Below, piece after piece: positions 17,808 through 25,730 of a DNA stretch of 64,000 bases. Location of the stretch: NCBI GenBank assembly GCA_017649485.1, contig JAGCGS010000042.1, positions 1-64,000 on the forward strand, given 5' to 3'. Source of the DNA: Bacteroidaceae bacterium (GTDB lineage Bacteria > Bacteroidota > Bacteroidia > Bacteroidales > Bacteroidaceae). The translations under genes and the position numbers were made by a program. The first letter of the stretch is position 1, and every line of letters begins with the position of its first letter. Under the pieces are notes generated by a model that saw nothing but the letters and a program-made list of their open reading frames with translations, had not been told where the DNA came from and ran no database searches.

Positions 17808-18365
17808 TTAAATTTTGACAGCTTTTACACGATAAGCACAATGGACCTTACCTTTCAACATGCCACTAAGCTTACCGCGAATCATCTGTTTGCGGAAAGC
17901 AGATATATGATCTATGAACATCTTGCCTTCCAGGTGATCGAATTCATGCTGCATGACTCTAGCAAGATAGCCTTCCACAATTTCATCATGTGGTTGTAAA
18001 TCTTCGTCAAGGTACTGCACACGGATCTTACCAGCACGCTTGACATTCTCATGAATGCCAGGTAAACTCAAACAGCCTTCTTCCATATCTTCCAGCTCGC
18101 CACTAGTTTCGAGAATGTGTGCATTAATGAAAGCCTTACGGTAACCTTTGAATTCGGGGAAGTCATCAGAGAGGACATCGAGATTGATGACCACCACCCG
18201 TATGGGTAAACCGACTTGTGGTGCAGCCAAGCCCACTCCTTCTGCATTATCCATAGTCTCATTCATATTGGCTAACAGTTCTTTCAAATTTGGATAATCT
18301 GGAGTTATATCCTCAGCTACCTTTCTCAAAACTGGTTGTCCGTAAACATAAATCGGTAAAATCAT
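17808..18365 (-). CDS. def: Peptide deformylase
   Basis: A 185-residue deformylase, which removes the formyl group from nascent proteins. All three metal motifs are present: GVGLAAPQ (43-50), EGCLSLPG (96-103, Cys98 as ligand) and QHEFDH (139-144, His140 and His144 as ligands, Glu141 catalytic). Length is normal. It is 16 nt after ruvX and 6 nt before the TPR gene. Confidence 0.97.
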   Translation of the reverse strand: MILPIYVYGQPVLRKVAEDITPDYPNLKELLANMNETMDNAEGVGLAAPQVGLPIRVVVINLDVLSDDFPEFKGYRKAFINAHILETSGELEDMEEGCLSLPGIHENVKRAGKIRVQYLDEDLQPHDEIVEGYLARVMQHEFDHLEGKMFIDHISAFRKQMIRGKLSGMLKGKVHCAYRVKAVKI

Positions 18366-18381
18366 ATTCGTCTATATATTA

Positions 18382-18801
18382 TTATTTCAAAGTCATTTGT
18401 TCCAAATACGACTGAAGAATAATAGTGGCACTGATCTCATCAACCAATGCCTTATTCTGCCTGTCTTTCTTCTTCAGACCTCCATCAATCAAAGCACGGT
18501 GTGCCAATACCGAGGTGAAGCGTTCATCAACGTACTCTATAGGTATTTCAGGAAACAATTTCTTAAAACGGTTGACAAACGGAGTAATGTACTCCATGCT
18601 TTCGGAATAATCGTTATTCATCTGTTTTGGTAAGCCAACAACTACTCTCTCCACAGACTCTTTAGCAATATAGTCTGTCAAAAAGTTCATCAGTTGGGCA
18701 GTCTGCACAGTTTCAAGTCCGTTAGCAATAATTTGCAACGGATCTGTAACGGCAATTCCCGTACGTTTTCGCCCATAGTCTAAAGCTATAATCCTTCCCA
18801 T
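18382..18801 (-). CDS. ruvX: RuvX/YqgF family RNase H-like nuclease
   Basis: A 139-residue YqgF-family protein with an RNase H fold; family members act in pre-16S rRNA maturation and have been described as putative Holliday-junction resolvases. Visible: ALDYGRKRTGIAVTD with the first catalytic Asp (residues 6-20), VVVGLPKQMN, YVDERFTS with the DE pair, and a late KALVDEISATIIL acidic motif. First gene of the ruvX-def-TPR operon, with a TAATTTTG box at 18815-18822. Confidence 0.94.
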   Translation of the reverse strand: MGRIIALDYGRKRTGIAVTDPLQIIANGLETVQTAQLMNFLTDYIAKESVERVVVGLPKQMNNDYSESMEYITPFVNRFKKLFPEIPIEYVDERFTSVLAHRALIDGGLKKKDRQNKALVDEISATIILQSYLEQMTLK

Positions 18802-18864
18802 AGTGTTTAGACTGCAAAATTAATCAATTAAAATGAATATAGAAGTGAAAAATCCTTATAATAT

Positions 18865-18899
18865 GAAAAAGGGTACTCGATATTCGAATACCCTTTTTC
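18865..18899 (-). terminator. Terminator of the OmpA operon
   Basis: AAAAAGGGTA(T/C)TCGA arms (18866-18880 with 18884-18898) form a 15-bp stem with one G-U pair and a 3-nt loop, with T-run symmetry on both sides. It lies 24 nt downstream of the ompA-like gene. The symmetry means it could work in both directions. Confidence 0.85.
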
Positions 18900-18922
18900 C
18901 ATTATATCAATTAAGTGATTGA

Positions 18923-20095
18923 TTACTCAACACCCATGATTACGACGCGAGTTGTCTCTGGTTCTGAGAACAGATTAGCTACACCACCGTTAGAAACGAT
19001 CTCAAGCTGGTTAGCAGAAACGCCCTCAGCAATCAGAGCATCGTAAACAGCCTTAGCACGAGCATCTGTCAACTTCTGGTTGAAGCTTGCACTACCAGTA
19101 GCCTTGTCAGCATAAGCCTGAACCTTGTAAGTACCACCAGCAGACTTAATGCCTTCAGCAACCAACTTAACAGCAGCCTTAGCATAAACATCCAGCTTAG
19201 AGCTACCAATCTTGAAGAAGATAGGAGTCTTGTTGAACTTAGTCTCTGTAACAGTCTTAGTTTCAGTTACTGTACGTACCTCAGCTGGCTTGTTGCGAGC
19301 CTCAGACAGTTCCTGACGCAGACGGTTGATCTCGTCATTCAGAGCAGAGTTGTCAACAACCTGAGTCATCTTCACGAAATTCTTACCACCGATAGTGTAG
19401 GTAAGGCCAAGACCTGCATAGATAGCACCGATAGAGCTTGCAGTTGACTTAGCACCCAGATAAGAATCTGCAACTTCACCGCGAACTTCAATGTCAACAT
19501 CCAGTTCAGGAGAAACATTAAACTTACCCAGCAAACCAACAGAACCGTTGATATGAGCACGCATCTTCTCGCTCTTGTTTCCAGGAACGATACGCTGGTA
19601 TGTCATAGTCTGACCATCAGCATAGAAAATACCATTAGCTGACTTTGTAAATGTCAAACCAGGACCTGCGAATACAGACAAAGAGAACAAACGATCTGGA
19701 TCGTAACCCATGATAGCATTTGTCAAGTTATAAATACCGTCCAAACGAACAACACCCATGCTCTTGTGGTTCTCCTGCTTGTTGCGAGCCAACTGACCAG
19801 AAGAGGTGATTGTACCAGATGCATGGTTGGTATAGTAATTAGTTCTCCAAAGACCTCCCTGGGCGCGGATACCAATCACTGGATTAAACCACTTACCCAA
19901 TGACAAAGTCACATGGGGAGCGATTTTGCCAAAACCACCCTCTGACTTGCCAGAGTAAGTTGTGGCACCACCAATCGTAGCACTGATAAAGATGTTATCA
20001 GCACCATTGCTTGTATATTTCTCTCTGGTTTGAGCTGATGCAGACATTGCAAAACCAACCACAGCCAAAGATAATAATATTAATTTAGCTTTCAT
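18923..20095 (-). CDS. OmpA-family outer-membrane protein
   Basis: A 390-residue OmpA-like protein. Signal peptide 1-22 (ends MSASAQ), a probable eight-stranded N-terminal barrel (about 30-235), a coiled-coil stretch (about 245-275, LNDEINRLRQELSEARN), then the peptidoglycan-binding OmpA C-domain (about 285-390: PIFFKIGSSKLDVYAK, QAYADKATGS, LTDARAKAVYDALIAEGV). It anchors the outer membrane to the wall. An upstream in-frame ATG at 20122 exists, but the signal peptide begins at 20095. Last gene of the YjbH-DUF3869-YjbH-OmpA operon. Confidence 0.92.
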   Translation of the reverse strand: MKAKLILLSLAVVGFAMSASAQTREKYTSNGADNIFISATIGGATTYSGKSEGGFGKIAPHVTLSLGKWFNPVIGIRAQGGLWRTNYYTNHASGTITSSGQLARNKQENHKSMGVVRLDGIYNLTNAIMGYDPDRLFSLSVFAGPGLTFTKSANGIFYADGQTMTYQRIVPGNKSEKMRAHINGSVGLLGKFNVSPELDVDIEVRGEVADSYLGAKSTASSIGAIYAGLGLTYTIGGKNFVKMTQVVDNSALNDEINRLRQELSEARNKPAEVRTVTETKTVTETKFNKTPIFFKIGSSKLDVYAKAAVKLVAEGIKSAGGTYKVQAYADKATGSASFNQKLTDARAKAVYDALIAEGVSANQLEIVSNGGVANLFSEPETTRVVIMGVE

Positions 20096-20130
20096 CTTGA
20101 TAAATTTATTTATTTCTATCACTCAATTAC

Positions 20131-20883
20131 TTACTTGAGATACATCTTAAAAGCGAGTCCACCAGAAAACCATTTCATCTGCTGCATTTCAAACTGCATA
20201 TGCACATGATTTAACAGCAAGTAAGTAGCTCCTAATGCAAAATCTTTTGAGTCGTATTCAGCTATCACTGTCAAAGGTTTGTGAAAAGAAGGACTATAGG
20301 TAAGACCAACAGCAGGACCGTTCAGTTTATAATCTTTACGCCTATTGAATAAATAGGCAACATGTACACCTACTTCTTCTTTCCCAATCTGGATATGCTT
20401 CGTTGCAGCTATAAAGAAACGACTAAAATAGCCATTACCTTTCTCACCGGCAATTGTTCCACCCCTTGACGTCGTGAAAGGATCAGAAGTCCCTAACACA
20501 ACAGCAGGCATGTATTTCCAGAATTGTCCTTCTTCCAGAGCCCTCAACCTGAACGAGAAATATCTGTCTTGGTTGATAAAGCCGGAATAGCCAAAACGTT
20601 TCAAATTCAAAGACTCTGCGTTAAACAATGTGCAAGTATAAGCTACCTCTAAGAACGGAAATATAGTTACATTAAAGTAATAGTTATACGTGCCAAAGTC
20701 CCACTTAGGTGGTGTTAACGCTTTATTCAGAAAGTTACCTCCGAGCATCACAGTCTTGTCACGTTGCATCTCAGCGGATGGCATGTGAAGCAATCCTGTG
20801 ACGCCGTAGGTCATCTGAGCCGATAGCATAATGGGAAAACTCAACAAAACAATCAAAAGACCTATTTTGTGACGCATACCCAT
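20131..20883 (-). CDS. YjbH-like outer-membrane protein (shorter)
   Basis: About 250 residues. After a signal peptide (ending IMLSAQ) comes YGVTGLLHMPSAEMQRDKT, which is the N-terminal signature of the YjbH family, proteins linked to exopolysaccharide export in Proteobacteria. The remainder alternates aromatic strands (YNYYFNVTIFPFLEVAY, FSRFFIAATKHIQIG) as in a beta-barrel. It is much shorter than typical YjbH and may hold only the first half of the barrel; the longer partner three genes upstream has the other end's signature. Starts at 20895, 20883 and 20877 are all possible; I chose 20883. Confidence 0.7.
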   Translation of the reverse strand: MGMRHKIGLLIVLLSFPIMLSAQMTYGVTGLLHMPSAEMQRDKTVMLGGNFLNKALTPPKWDFGTYNYYFNVTIFPFLEVAYTCTLFNAESLNLKRFGYSGFINQDRYFSFRLRALEEGQFWKYMPAVVLGTSDPFTTSRGGTIAGEKGNGYFSRFFIAATKHIQIGKEEVGVHVAYLFNRRKDYKLNGPAVGLTYSPSFHKPLTVIAEYDSKDFALGATYLLLNHVHMQFEMQQMKWFSGGLAFKMYLK

Positions 20884-20935
20884 TATTTTAAACACAATTC
20901 GTTAAAACTTTAACTTTGAAAATTGGTTGTTTCAA

Positions 20936-21814
20936 TTATGCAGCATCGCTTGAACCACCACCAACGTTCTGGCCATTGTGACCATCGTGAGTATCATGCT
21001 GATCGATTGGAGCAAAAGTAGCATCAGTCTTATACTGTTCGATTACATCCAGATCCTGTGTAAAGTCATCAAGTGTAAACAAAGCTCTAAACACTAATGG
21101 GATGATCTTCAAAGCTACAACCTTTGCACGAGCAGGAATCTTAACTGCGAATGGACCAGAGTATTTACCATAGCCTACAAAAGGATCATTACCAAAGAAG
21201 AACTTAACGTAAGCAATAACATCCTGACTACCAGCCTTTGTTGGAGCAACGACAGCACCATAAGGCAGATCTGAAGCGTCAACAAAGAATACCTGCTCCT
21301 CATCTGAATTATTAACCAATCCTGCCAGTTTTGCAGCAGGAACTTCTACTGCCAAAGCTGCATCTGGAACTGGCTCACCAACAGGAATGAGTTCACCATC
21401 AGGAACTGGAATGCCAGAAGTCATAACCACGTTCATTGCTTCAGAAACAACGCCAGTTGAAGCCTCAGCCATAACGATAGTGCGGTTAACAGTTACATAA
21501 CCATCCTTAGCGAAAGTCAAAACTCCATTGATAGGAGCAGCCTTTGAACCAGAAGTGAAGTAACCGTTAGCATCAGTAGTTGCAGAGATTGCACCACTAA
21601 CATCAACACCCTCAATAGCAGCTGATGTATCAGCATCAGTAACAACGCCATTCACTACATAAGAAGCTGCAGGCCACTTAATATCAACAGTAGTAGAACC
21701 ACCACCACCTGGAGTAGGGATATAAATGTCACCTGCTTCAGAATCAGTGCAGCTTACGAAAGCGCCAGCTGCCAAAACGGCCAAAGCCATCTTTAAACCA
21801 AAAAACTTTTTCAT
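20936..21814 (-). CDS. DUF3869-type lipoprotein
   Basis: A 292-residue lipoprotein. The leader MKKFFGLKMALAVLAAGAFVSC has a lipobox (VSC), and the following TDSEAGD is acid-rich, a feature linked to surface export in Bacteroidota. Residues about 50-130 look like a carboxypeptidase-regulatory or Ig-like domain (VVNGVVTDADTSAAIEGVDV ... DANGYF). The C-terminal end is His/Asp/Gly-rich (HDTHDGHNGQNVGGG), which could bind metal. It resembles the Bacteroidales DUF3869 family as I remember it. It sits between two YjbH-like genes, which suggests an envelope complex. Confidence 0.68.
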   Translation of the reverse strand: MKKFFGLKMALAVLAAGAFVSCTDSEAGDIYIPTPGGGGSTTVDIKWPAASYVVNGVVTDADTSAAIEGVDVSGAISATTDANGYFTSGSKAAPINGVLTFAKDGYVTVNRTIVMAEASTGVVSEAMNVVMTSGIPVPDGELIPVGEPVPDAALAVEVPAAKLAGLVNNSDEEQVFFVDASDLPYGAVVAPTKAGSQDVIAYVKFFFGNDPFVGYGKYSGPFAVKIPARAKVVALKIIPLVFRALFTLDDFTQDLDVIEQYKTDATFAPIDQHDTHDGHNGQNVGGGSSDAA

Positions 21815-21827
21815 TTTCTTTTAAAAT

Positions 21828-23057
21828 TTAATAATTCAACAATTCCGATTTAATAAATATTGGGTTAAAATTACTTTCTGTACCAAAATTCCTATCAGCT
21901 CTCGGAGCAAACGATTTTCCGTATGTCCTTTCATTTCCGGCATTGTAAATAATACCCATGTTCTGCGAAGGCAGTACACGCGGCATATACCCATGCCTTT
22001 TATATTTATAAGGTGGAAGATTTACCGTAAATTGGAATCCTCCATTAAAACCGTGGTTACCCGCATATTGTACCTTTGTTGCATAGAAACCTATGGCTGC
22101 ATGCCTGAAATATCTCACCATAGAGAACCTAACTCCCTTTTCATGCAACAGATACTGTTGTAAATGCAAGTCGAACTTCACATTGTATTGAGGCCAGTAG
22201 AATGAGCCACCAATGCTCCAAGTTAAACGTTTCAAATCACCACGCTTCCATCTCCAGTTAACGAAATGAGACATGCCCGTATAAGCAATTTCACCATCTA
22301 ACATGAATCTTGGATCCTTGAACACATACCTCGCTTGCAAATCACCGCCCCAACGGAAGTTATTAAAAGTTCCAACAGTAGCCGTCAAGAACAAGTCCTT
22401 GAACCTTAGATCTTGCGAGAGAGTAACATATCCTTGCTGCACTTTATCATAATCAGGACCATATTCGTTCAAGACAGGTACAACTATTTGTCCCATAAAC
22501 TTCATGCCATCCCATAGTGAAACTTCTATGGTTGGATTCAGTGTGATCAAGAACGTATAAATCTTGAAAATGGTATAATTCCTAAAGTTCAACTTCGGAT
22601 AAACCACCAAATCAACCTTGTACAAAGAGCGATTTTTCTTTTTCGTCTTGCTGGCAATCTTCCAGGAATCACCTAAATCATAAGTAGCTTCCCAGTCAGC
22701 CCTCTTGACATCTGCGTCACCATCTTCTTCACTTTTCCAATGATAGAGAAGAGAGTATTGAGGAATATTATTATCCAAAACCACAATCCTGCAATTCCTA
22801 TCCTCTGGCATGCCTAATGATTGTATCACATCAACCGCATTAGCCATACCCACGCCTTGAAGACGGTAAGCTGTATTTTGTACTACATAAACGCGTTCAT
22901 CATCCGTTTCTGTGCAACTGACATTCTCAAATCCCATTTTAATCAGCTCTTCAACTGCAGCTTCACCCGTTTGTGACCAGCCCTTAAAGGGGAAAAAGAG
23001 CACAAACAGCAACAATAAAGCAACAGCCTTTACGCTGATTCTTAATTCCTTATCCAT
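21828..23057 (-). CDS. YjbH-like outer-membrane barrel protein (longer)
   Basis: A 409-residue predicted outer-membrane protein. Signal peptide about 1-29 (ends FKGWSQ), a small alpha/beta domain (about 30-110, with VEELIKMGFENVSCTETDDERVYV cut short here to its clear Met-Gly-Phe-Glu-Asn core), then a barrel of regularly spaced aromatic strands. Near the end, RVLPSQNMGIIYNAG resembles the conserved C-terminal part of YjbH proteins. It is the first gene of a four-gene operon with the DUF3869 lipoprotein, a shorter YjbH-like protein and OmpA; a full consensus promoter lies 54 nt upstream of its ATG. Confidence 0.7.
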   Translation of the reverse strand: MDKELRISVKAVALLLLFVLFFPFKGWSQTGEAAVEELIKMGFENVSCTETDDERVYVVQNTAYRLQGVGMANAVDVIQSLGMPEDRNCRIVVLDNNIPQYSLLYHWKSEEDGDADVKRADWEATYDLGDSWKIASKTKKKNRSLYKVDLVVYPKLNFRNYTIFKIYTFLITLNPTIEVSLWDGMKFMGQIVVPVLNEYGPDYDKVQQGYVTLSQDLRFKDLFLTATVGTFNNFRWGGDLQARYVFKDPRFMLDGEIAYTGMSHFVNWRWKRGDLKRLTWSIGGSFYWPQYNVKFDLHLQQYLLHEKGVRFSMVRYFRHAAIGFYATKVQYAGNHGFNGGFQFTVNLPPYKYKRHGYMPRVLPSQNMGIIYNAGNERTYGKSFAPRADRNFGTESNFNPIFIKSELLNY

Positions 23058-23111
23058 GTCAGTTTCTTCAATATACTCCGTAAATCAACCATTTACTTAC
23101 AAAATACCTTG

Positions 23112-23142
23112 CAAAGGTAGACACAATTTTAGAAACCGCAAA
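23112..23142 (-). promoter_or_regulatory. Consensus promoter of the YjbH/DUF3869/OmpA operon
   Basis: Reading the minus strand, TTTG (23142-23139), 19 nt, TACCTTTG (23119-23112). Exact match to the Bacteroidota consensus. Confidence 0.8.
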
Positions 23143-23211
23143 CTTTTTTTTAAGAAAAATTAGTCTCTTTATGATTTTTTTCTCAAAAAGTCCAATAATC
23201 CTTATGTTGCA

Positions 23212-23246
23212 GAAAAAAATAACAGCGGGAAAGTTTACCCGCTGTT
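23212..23246 (-). terminator. Terminator of the SPOR lipoprotein gene
   Basis: On the minus strand AACAGCGGG/CCCGCTGTT (9 bp, 23238-23246 with 23221-23229), 8-nt loop, followed by ATTTTTTTC. Confidence 0.85.
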
Positions 23247-23272
23247 ACACCTTATTTATAAATAGCAGCGTA

Positions 23273-23785
23273 TTAATTCAAGCGATACAGTAACCATGCA
23301 CCCTGGAAGTCAGAACGGTTAGGATACTTAGCCTTAAAAGCATCACGAGCCTCCTGAGCAGCTGCATAATCGGAGTAAGAAGATACAATGACACGATACA
23401 TGTTGTTGTCTGAATTGAACACAACGATGGAGTTGTAACCCTCACCATCAAGGAACTTCTTCAGGTTATCGGCATTGGTCTTCACACCAAAACTACCACA
23501 AACCACACTGTAGTCCTGTAAACCGCTACCAGAAACCAAGGTCACTCTTTCCTGACGGGCACTTCCCTGGGCGGGAGCTGAAGCAGGTGATGGGTTATTG
23601 GTTTGAACAGGAGCAGCAACCACTGGAGTAACATCATTAGCTGTTGGAGTGGTGGTAGCTGGCTGAGTAGTTTCTTGCTGTTTAGCTTTCTCATAAGCCT
23701 TCTTATATGCACTCTCACTGCTCTTGCATGAAGTGAAGGCAAAAGCCACACAAATACCTAATCCTAATACAAATAATTTCTTCAT
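23273..23785 (-). CDS. SPOR-domain lipoprotein
   Basis: A 170-residue lipoprotein. The leader MKKLFVLGLGICVAFAFTSC carries a lipobox. A Pro/Thr/Ala-rich linker (about 40-90) leads to a SPOR domain (about 98-168: YSVVCGSFGVKTNADNLKKF, YRVIVSSYSDYAAAQEARDA), which binds denuded peptidoglycan, often at the division septum. The frame is open 23 codons upstream, but the signal peptide sets the start at 23785. A consensus promoter is at 23824-23855 and a strong terminator follows, so this is a single-gene unit. Confidence 0.92.
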   Translation of the reverse strand: MKKLFVLGLGICVAFAFTSCKSSESAYKKAYEKAKQQETTQPATTTPTANDVTPVVAAPVQTNNPSPASAPAQGSARQERVTLVSGSGLQDYSVVCGSFGVKTNADNLKKFLDGEGYNSIVVFNSDNNMYRVIVSSYSDYAAAQEARDAFKAKYPNRSDFQGAWLLYRLN

Positions 23786-23823
23786 TTTAAAATTGCATTT
23801 AGTGTTATACGATAAAGTTTGTG

Positions 23824-23855
23824 CAAAAATAATAGAAAAAAACGCAGCTTTCAAA
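23824..23855 (-). promoter_or_regulatory. Consensus promoter of the SPOR lipoprotein gene
   Basis: Reading the minus strand, TTTG (23855-23852), 20 nt, TATTTTTG (23831-23824). Confidence 0.75.
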
Positions 23856-23947
23856 AAAAATATGTGAAAAAAGATTATAGATACGATTTTGTTTACTATC
23901 TTTGCTTGAAAAGAAGTTAAAGTTAAATTAAATAGGAGGAATTTATT

Positions 23948-24154
23948 ATGAAAGGACTGAATGTTTTAGTAGCATTTTTATCTGGAGCTGTTATCGGAAC
24001 TGCTGTAGGTTTATTGTTTGCGCCTGAAAGAGGTGAGGATACTCGCACAAAGATTGCTGAGATCCTGCGCAAGAAAGGCATCCGTCTGAGCAAGACAGAG
24101 ATGGAAAATCTGATTGATGAGATTGCTGACGTAAAGCAAGAAGAAGCTGAATAA
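23948..24154 (+). CDS. YtxH-domain small membrane protein
   Basis: A 68-residue YtxH-family protein: one N-terminal membrane helix (LVAFLSGAVIGTAVGLLFAP), then APERGEDTRTKIAE, the family signature, and an amphipathic acidic tail. Function unknown; related proteins respond to envelope or general stress. It has a strong ribosome site (AGGAGG, 8 nt before the ATG) and a TATCTTTG box at 23897-23904. First of three small cotranscribed genes. Confidence 0.9.
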   Translation: MKGLNVLVAFLSGAVIGTAVGLLFAPERGEDTRTKIAEILRKKGIRLSKTEMENLIDEIADVKQEEAE

Positions 24155-24165
24155 AAGCAACTACT

Positions 24166-24570
24166 ATGTTTGGGGCAGAAAAGAGTATAGAGAACCTACA
24201 GCAACTATTTGCAGAATCAAAAAAATATTTGGAACTGCAAACCGAGTATGCAAAGCTGGAATTGACAGAGAAACTAACGATCCTGCTGTCAACCCTCATC
24301 CTGGTATTAGTACTAATCATATTAGGTATGGTGGCTCTATTCTATTTTTCATTCACCATAGCTTACGTGCTGGCTCCTCACATCGGAGGGTTAATGAGCA
24401 GCTTTGCACTCATAACACTGTTTTTGCTGGTTATTATGGGTGTGGTATATTACTACAGGCAAAAACTGATAGTAGCACCAATGGTAAAGTTTTTGGCTAA
24501 CTTATTTCTAAGAGACAATATGAACCAACAACCTAAGGAGGAAGTAAGCGATGAACAACCAGCAGAATAA
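24166..24570 (+). CDS. Phage-holin-family (DUF1469-like) membrane protein
   Basis: A 134-residue protein with an amphipathic N-terminal helix (about 5-35), two long membrane helices (about 38-65 and 75-98), and a polar acidic tail. This is the layout of the 'phage holin family' (PF07332-type) proteins that commonly follow YtxH genes in Bacteroidota chromosomes. Despite the name there is no phage context here. The stop overlaps the next gene by 20 nt. Confidence 0.82.
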   Translation: MFGAEKSIENLQQLFAESKKYLELQTEYAKLELTEKLTILLSTLILVLVLIILGMVALFYFSFTIAYVLAPHIGGLMSSFALITLFLLVIMGVVYYYRQKLIVAPMVKFLANLFLRDNMNQQPKEEVSDEQPAE

Positions 24571-24796
24571 CATTACGTTAGAGGATATTACTCGGCAGAA
24601 AGCAGCCTTACGCAAACGCATCAGTACGCAAAAGGAGAAGATGTCTACCTTGTCGCAAGGATTCATTGCTCCCCTAAAACCAACTGCCAAGAAGAGCTCT
24701 GCTGTGATGGGAGTCTTCAACAAGAGCATGATAGTGTTCGATGGCGTTTTGATTGGTTACAAGCTGTTGCGGAAGTTTAAGAAAATGATCAGGTAA
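24551..24796 (+). CDS. Small conserved hypothetical protein downstream of the holin-like gene
   Basis: An 81-residue basic protein (ITRQKAALRKRISTQKEKM) with one weak hydrophobic segment near the C-terminus (MIVFDGVLIGYKLL). It overlaps the preceding gene by 20 nt, and AAGGAGGAAG just upstream serves as ribosome site. Third gene of the YtxH/holin-like unit, closed by the terminator at 24811-24846. No function known. Confidence 0.72.
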   Translation: MNNQQNNITLEDITRQKAALRKRISTQKEKMSTLSQGFIAPLKPTAKKSSAVMGVFNKSMIVFDGVLIGYKLLRKFKKMIR

Positions 24797-24810
24797 AAGC
24801 TATCTAATGA

Positions 24811-24846
24811 AAAAAACGGCTCTTATGTGAGAGCCGTTTTCTTTTT
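24811..24846 (+). terminator. Terminator of the YtxH/holin-like operon
   Basis: ACGGCTCT/AGAGCCGT (8 bp, 24816-24823 with 24830-24837), 6-nt loop, followed by TTTCTTTTT. A-run on the other side, so it may also stop minus-strand transcription coming from nadD. Confidence 0.85.
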
Positions 24847-24875
24847 ATCCAAAGGCTTTAAAACTAAAAGGACCA

Positions 24876-24941
24876 ATTACTCGGAGTAAAAGGGTCGATT
24901 ACTCGGAGTAAAAAGGTCGATTACTCGGAGTAAAAGGCTGA
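24876..24941. repeat. Three tandem 22-bp copies at the 3' end of nadD
   Basis: Copies start at 24876, 24898 and 24920, with one or two differences between them. Each contains the 13-bp palindrome TTACTCGGAGTAA followed by AAAGGGTCG or a variant. The copy at 24920 contains the last codons and stop of nadD; the other two lie just beyond it. See the finding on nadD. Confidence 0.9.
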
Positions 24942-25514
24942 CCATGCAGAAGGGGGCAGAAAATAGCGAACATCTTTGCCTGCAGCTAAAGATTCCCTGA
25001 TAAAAGTGGAAGAAACATCAAACTGAGGGGCATTGACCAATCGCACATTAGAAGGCAAACTCGCCTCATCTATTTCATACCCAGGTCGGGGATAAATTAT
25101 AATAGAATATTCTTGAATGATCTGCTCACCCTGATACCAAAACTTCAGGTTGGGCCAGTTATCAGCACCCATTAATAAAGAGAATTCATCATTCGGATAT
25201 AACTCCTTCAATTTCTGCAGTGTATGATAAGTGTAGGATGGTCTTGGCAAAGAGAACTCCACATCACAAGCTTGAAACTTGGGATAATCGGCTATAGCCA
25301 AACGCACCAATTGCAAGCGAAAGTCATCGTCCAATAAATCAGCCTGTTGCTTGAAAGGGTTACGAGGGCTCACCACAAACCACAACTCATCTATCCCACC
25401 AAACTCACAGAGATAGTTGGCAAGTGCAAGATGCCCCACATGAATGGGGTTAAAGGAGCCAAAGTACAAAGCAACCTTTTTACGATTGACAACTGACGGT
25501 TGACAATTAACCAT
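24921..25514 (-). CDS. nadD: Nicotinate-nucleotide adenylyltransferase
   Basis: A 197-residue NadD, which makes deamido-NAD from nicotinate mononucleotide and ATP. Visible: the nucleotidyltransferase motif GSFNPIHVGHLAL (about residues 19-31), LWFVVSPRNPFK, a SYTYHTLQKLKELYP segment, LLMGADNW, and the C-terminal SSTFIRE motif (ISSTxIR type). The first 11 residues (MVNCQPSVVNR) are unlike the family and are encoded by heptamer repeat sequence, so the native start may have been replaced. The last codons are inside a tandem repeat. It follows a small membrane-protein gene by 6 nt in the yicC-gmk-orf-nadD operon. Confidence 0.94.
   Translation of the reverse strand: MVNCQPSVVNRKKVALYFGSFNPIHVGHLALANYLCEFGGIDELWFVVSPRNPFKQQADLLDDDFRLQLVRLAIADYPKFQACDVEFSLPRPSYTYHTLQKLKELYPNDEFSLLMGADNWPNLKFWYQGEQIIQEYSIIIYPRPGYEIDEASLPSNVRLVNAPQFDVSSTFIRESLAAGKDVRYFLPPSAWSAFYSE
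25488..25513. repeat. Heptamer repeat at the nadD start
   Basis: ATTGACA, ACTGACG, GTTGACA and ATTAACC follow one another in 7-bp register (variants of the TCAATnn unit seen at 48032-48108). The nadD ATG and its first codons lie in it. Confidence 0.65.
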
Positions 25515-25520
25515 CTCAAG

Positions 25521-25730
25521 TTATTTTAATTCCTGCTTGATGCGACCCCATAGCTTCCAGTTGTTCAAAGCGCTGAGGCAAGAAACTACTATCAACATAA
25601 CGCCGAGGTCGTTGATGCCATAATAGAAGAAAAATATAGCCATGAAGATAAAGCATAACATGGCAAACACATTGATTCCAAACAAGATACGCACCACCTT
25701 GGTCGATAAGTTTTTCCCATTAAAGTCCAT
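25521..25730 (-). CDS. Small two-helix membrane protein
   Basis: A 69-residue protein with two predicted membrane helices (about 13-36, ILFGINVFAMLCFIFMAIFF, and 38-55, GVMLIVVSCLSALN) and a basic C-terminus. It overlaps the 3' end of gmk by 11 nt and precedes nadD by 6 nt, so it is embedded in that operon. No family recognised; the coupling and typical membrane composition argue it is real. Confidence 0.7.
   Translation of the reverse strand: MDFNGKNLSTKVVRILFGINVFAMLCFIFMAIFFFYYGINDLGVMLIVVSCLSALNNWKLWGRIKQELK

Noticed and set aside
23948-24796. Prophage remnant because of the 'holin' name
   Set aside because: The YtxH/holin-like trio is a common chromosomal unit in Bacteroidota; no other phage gene is present.
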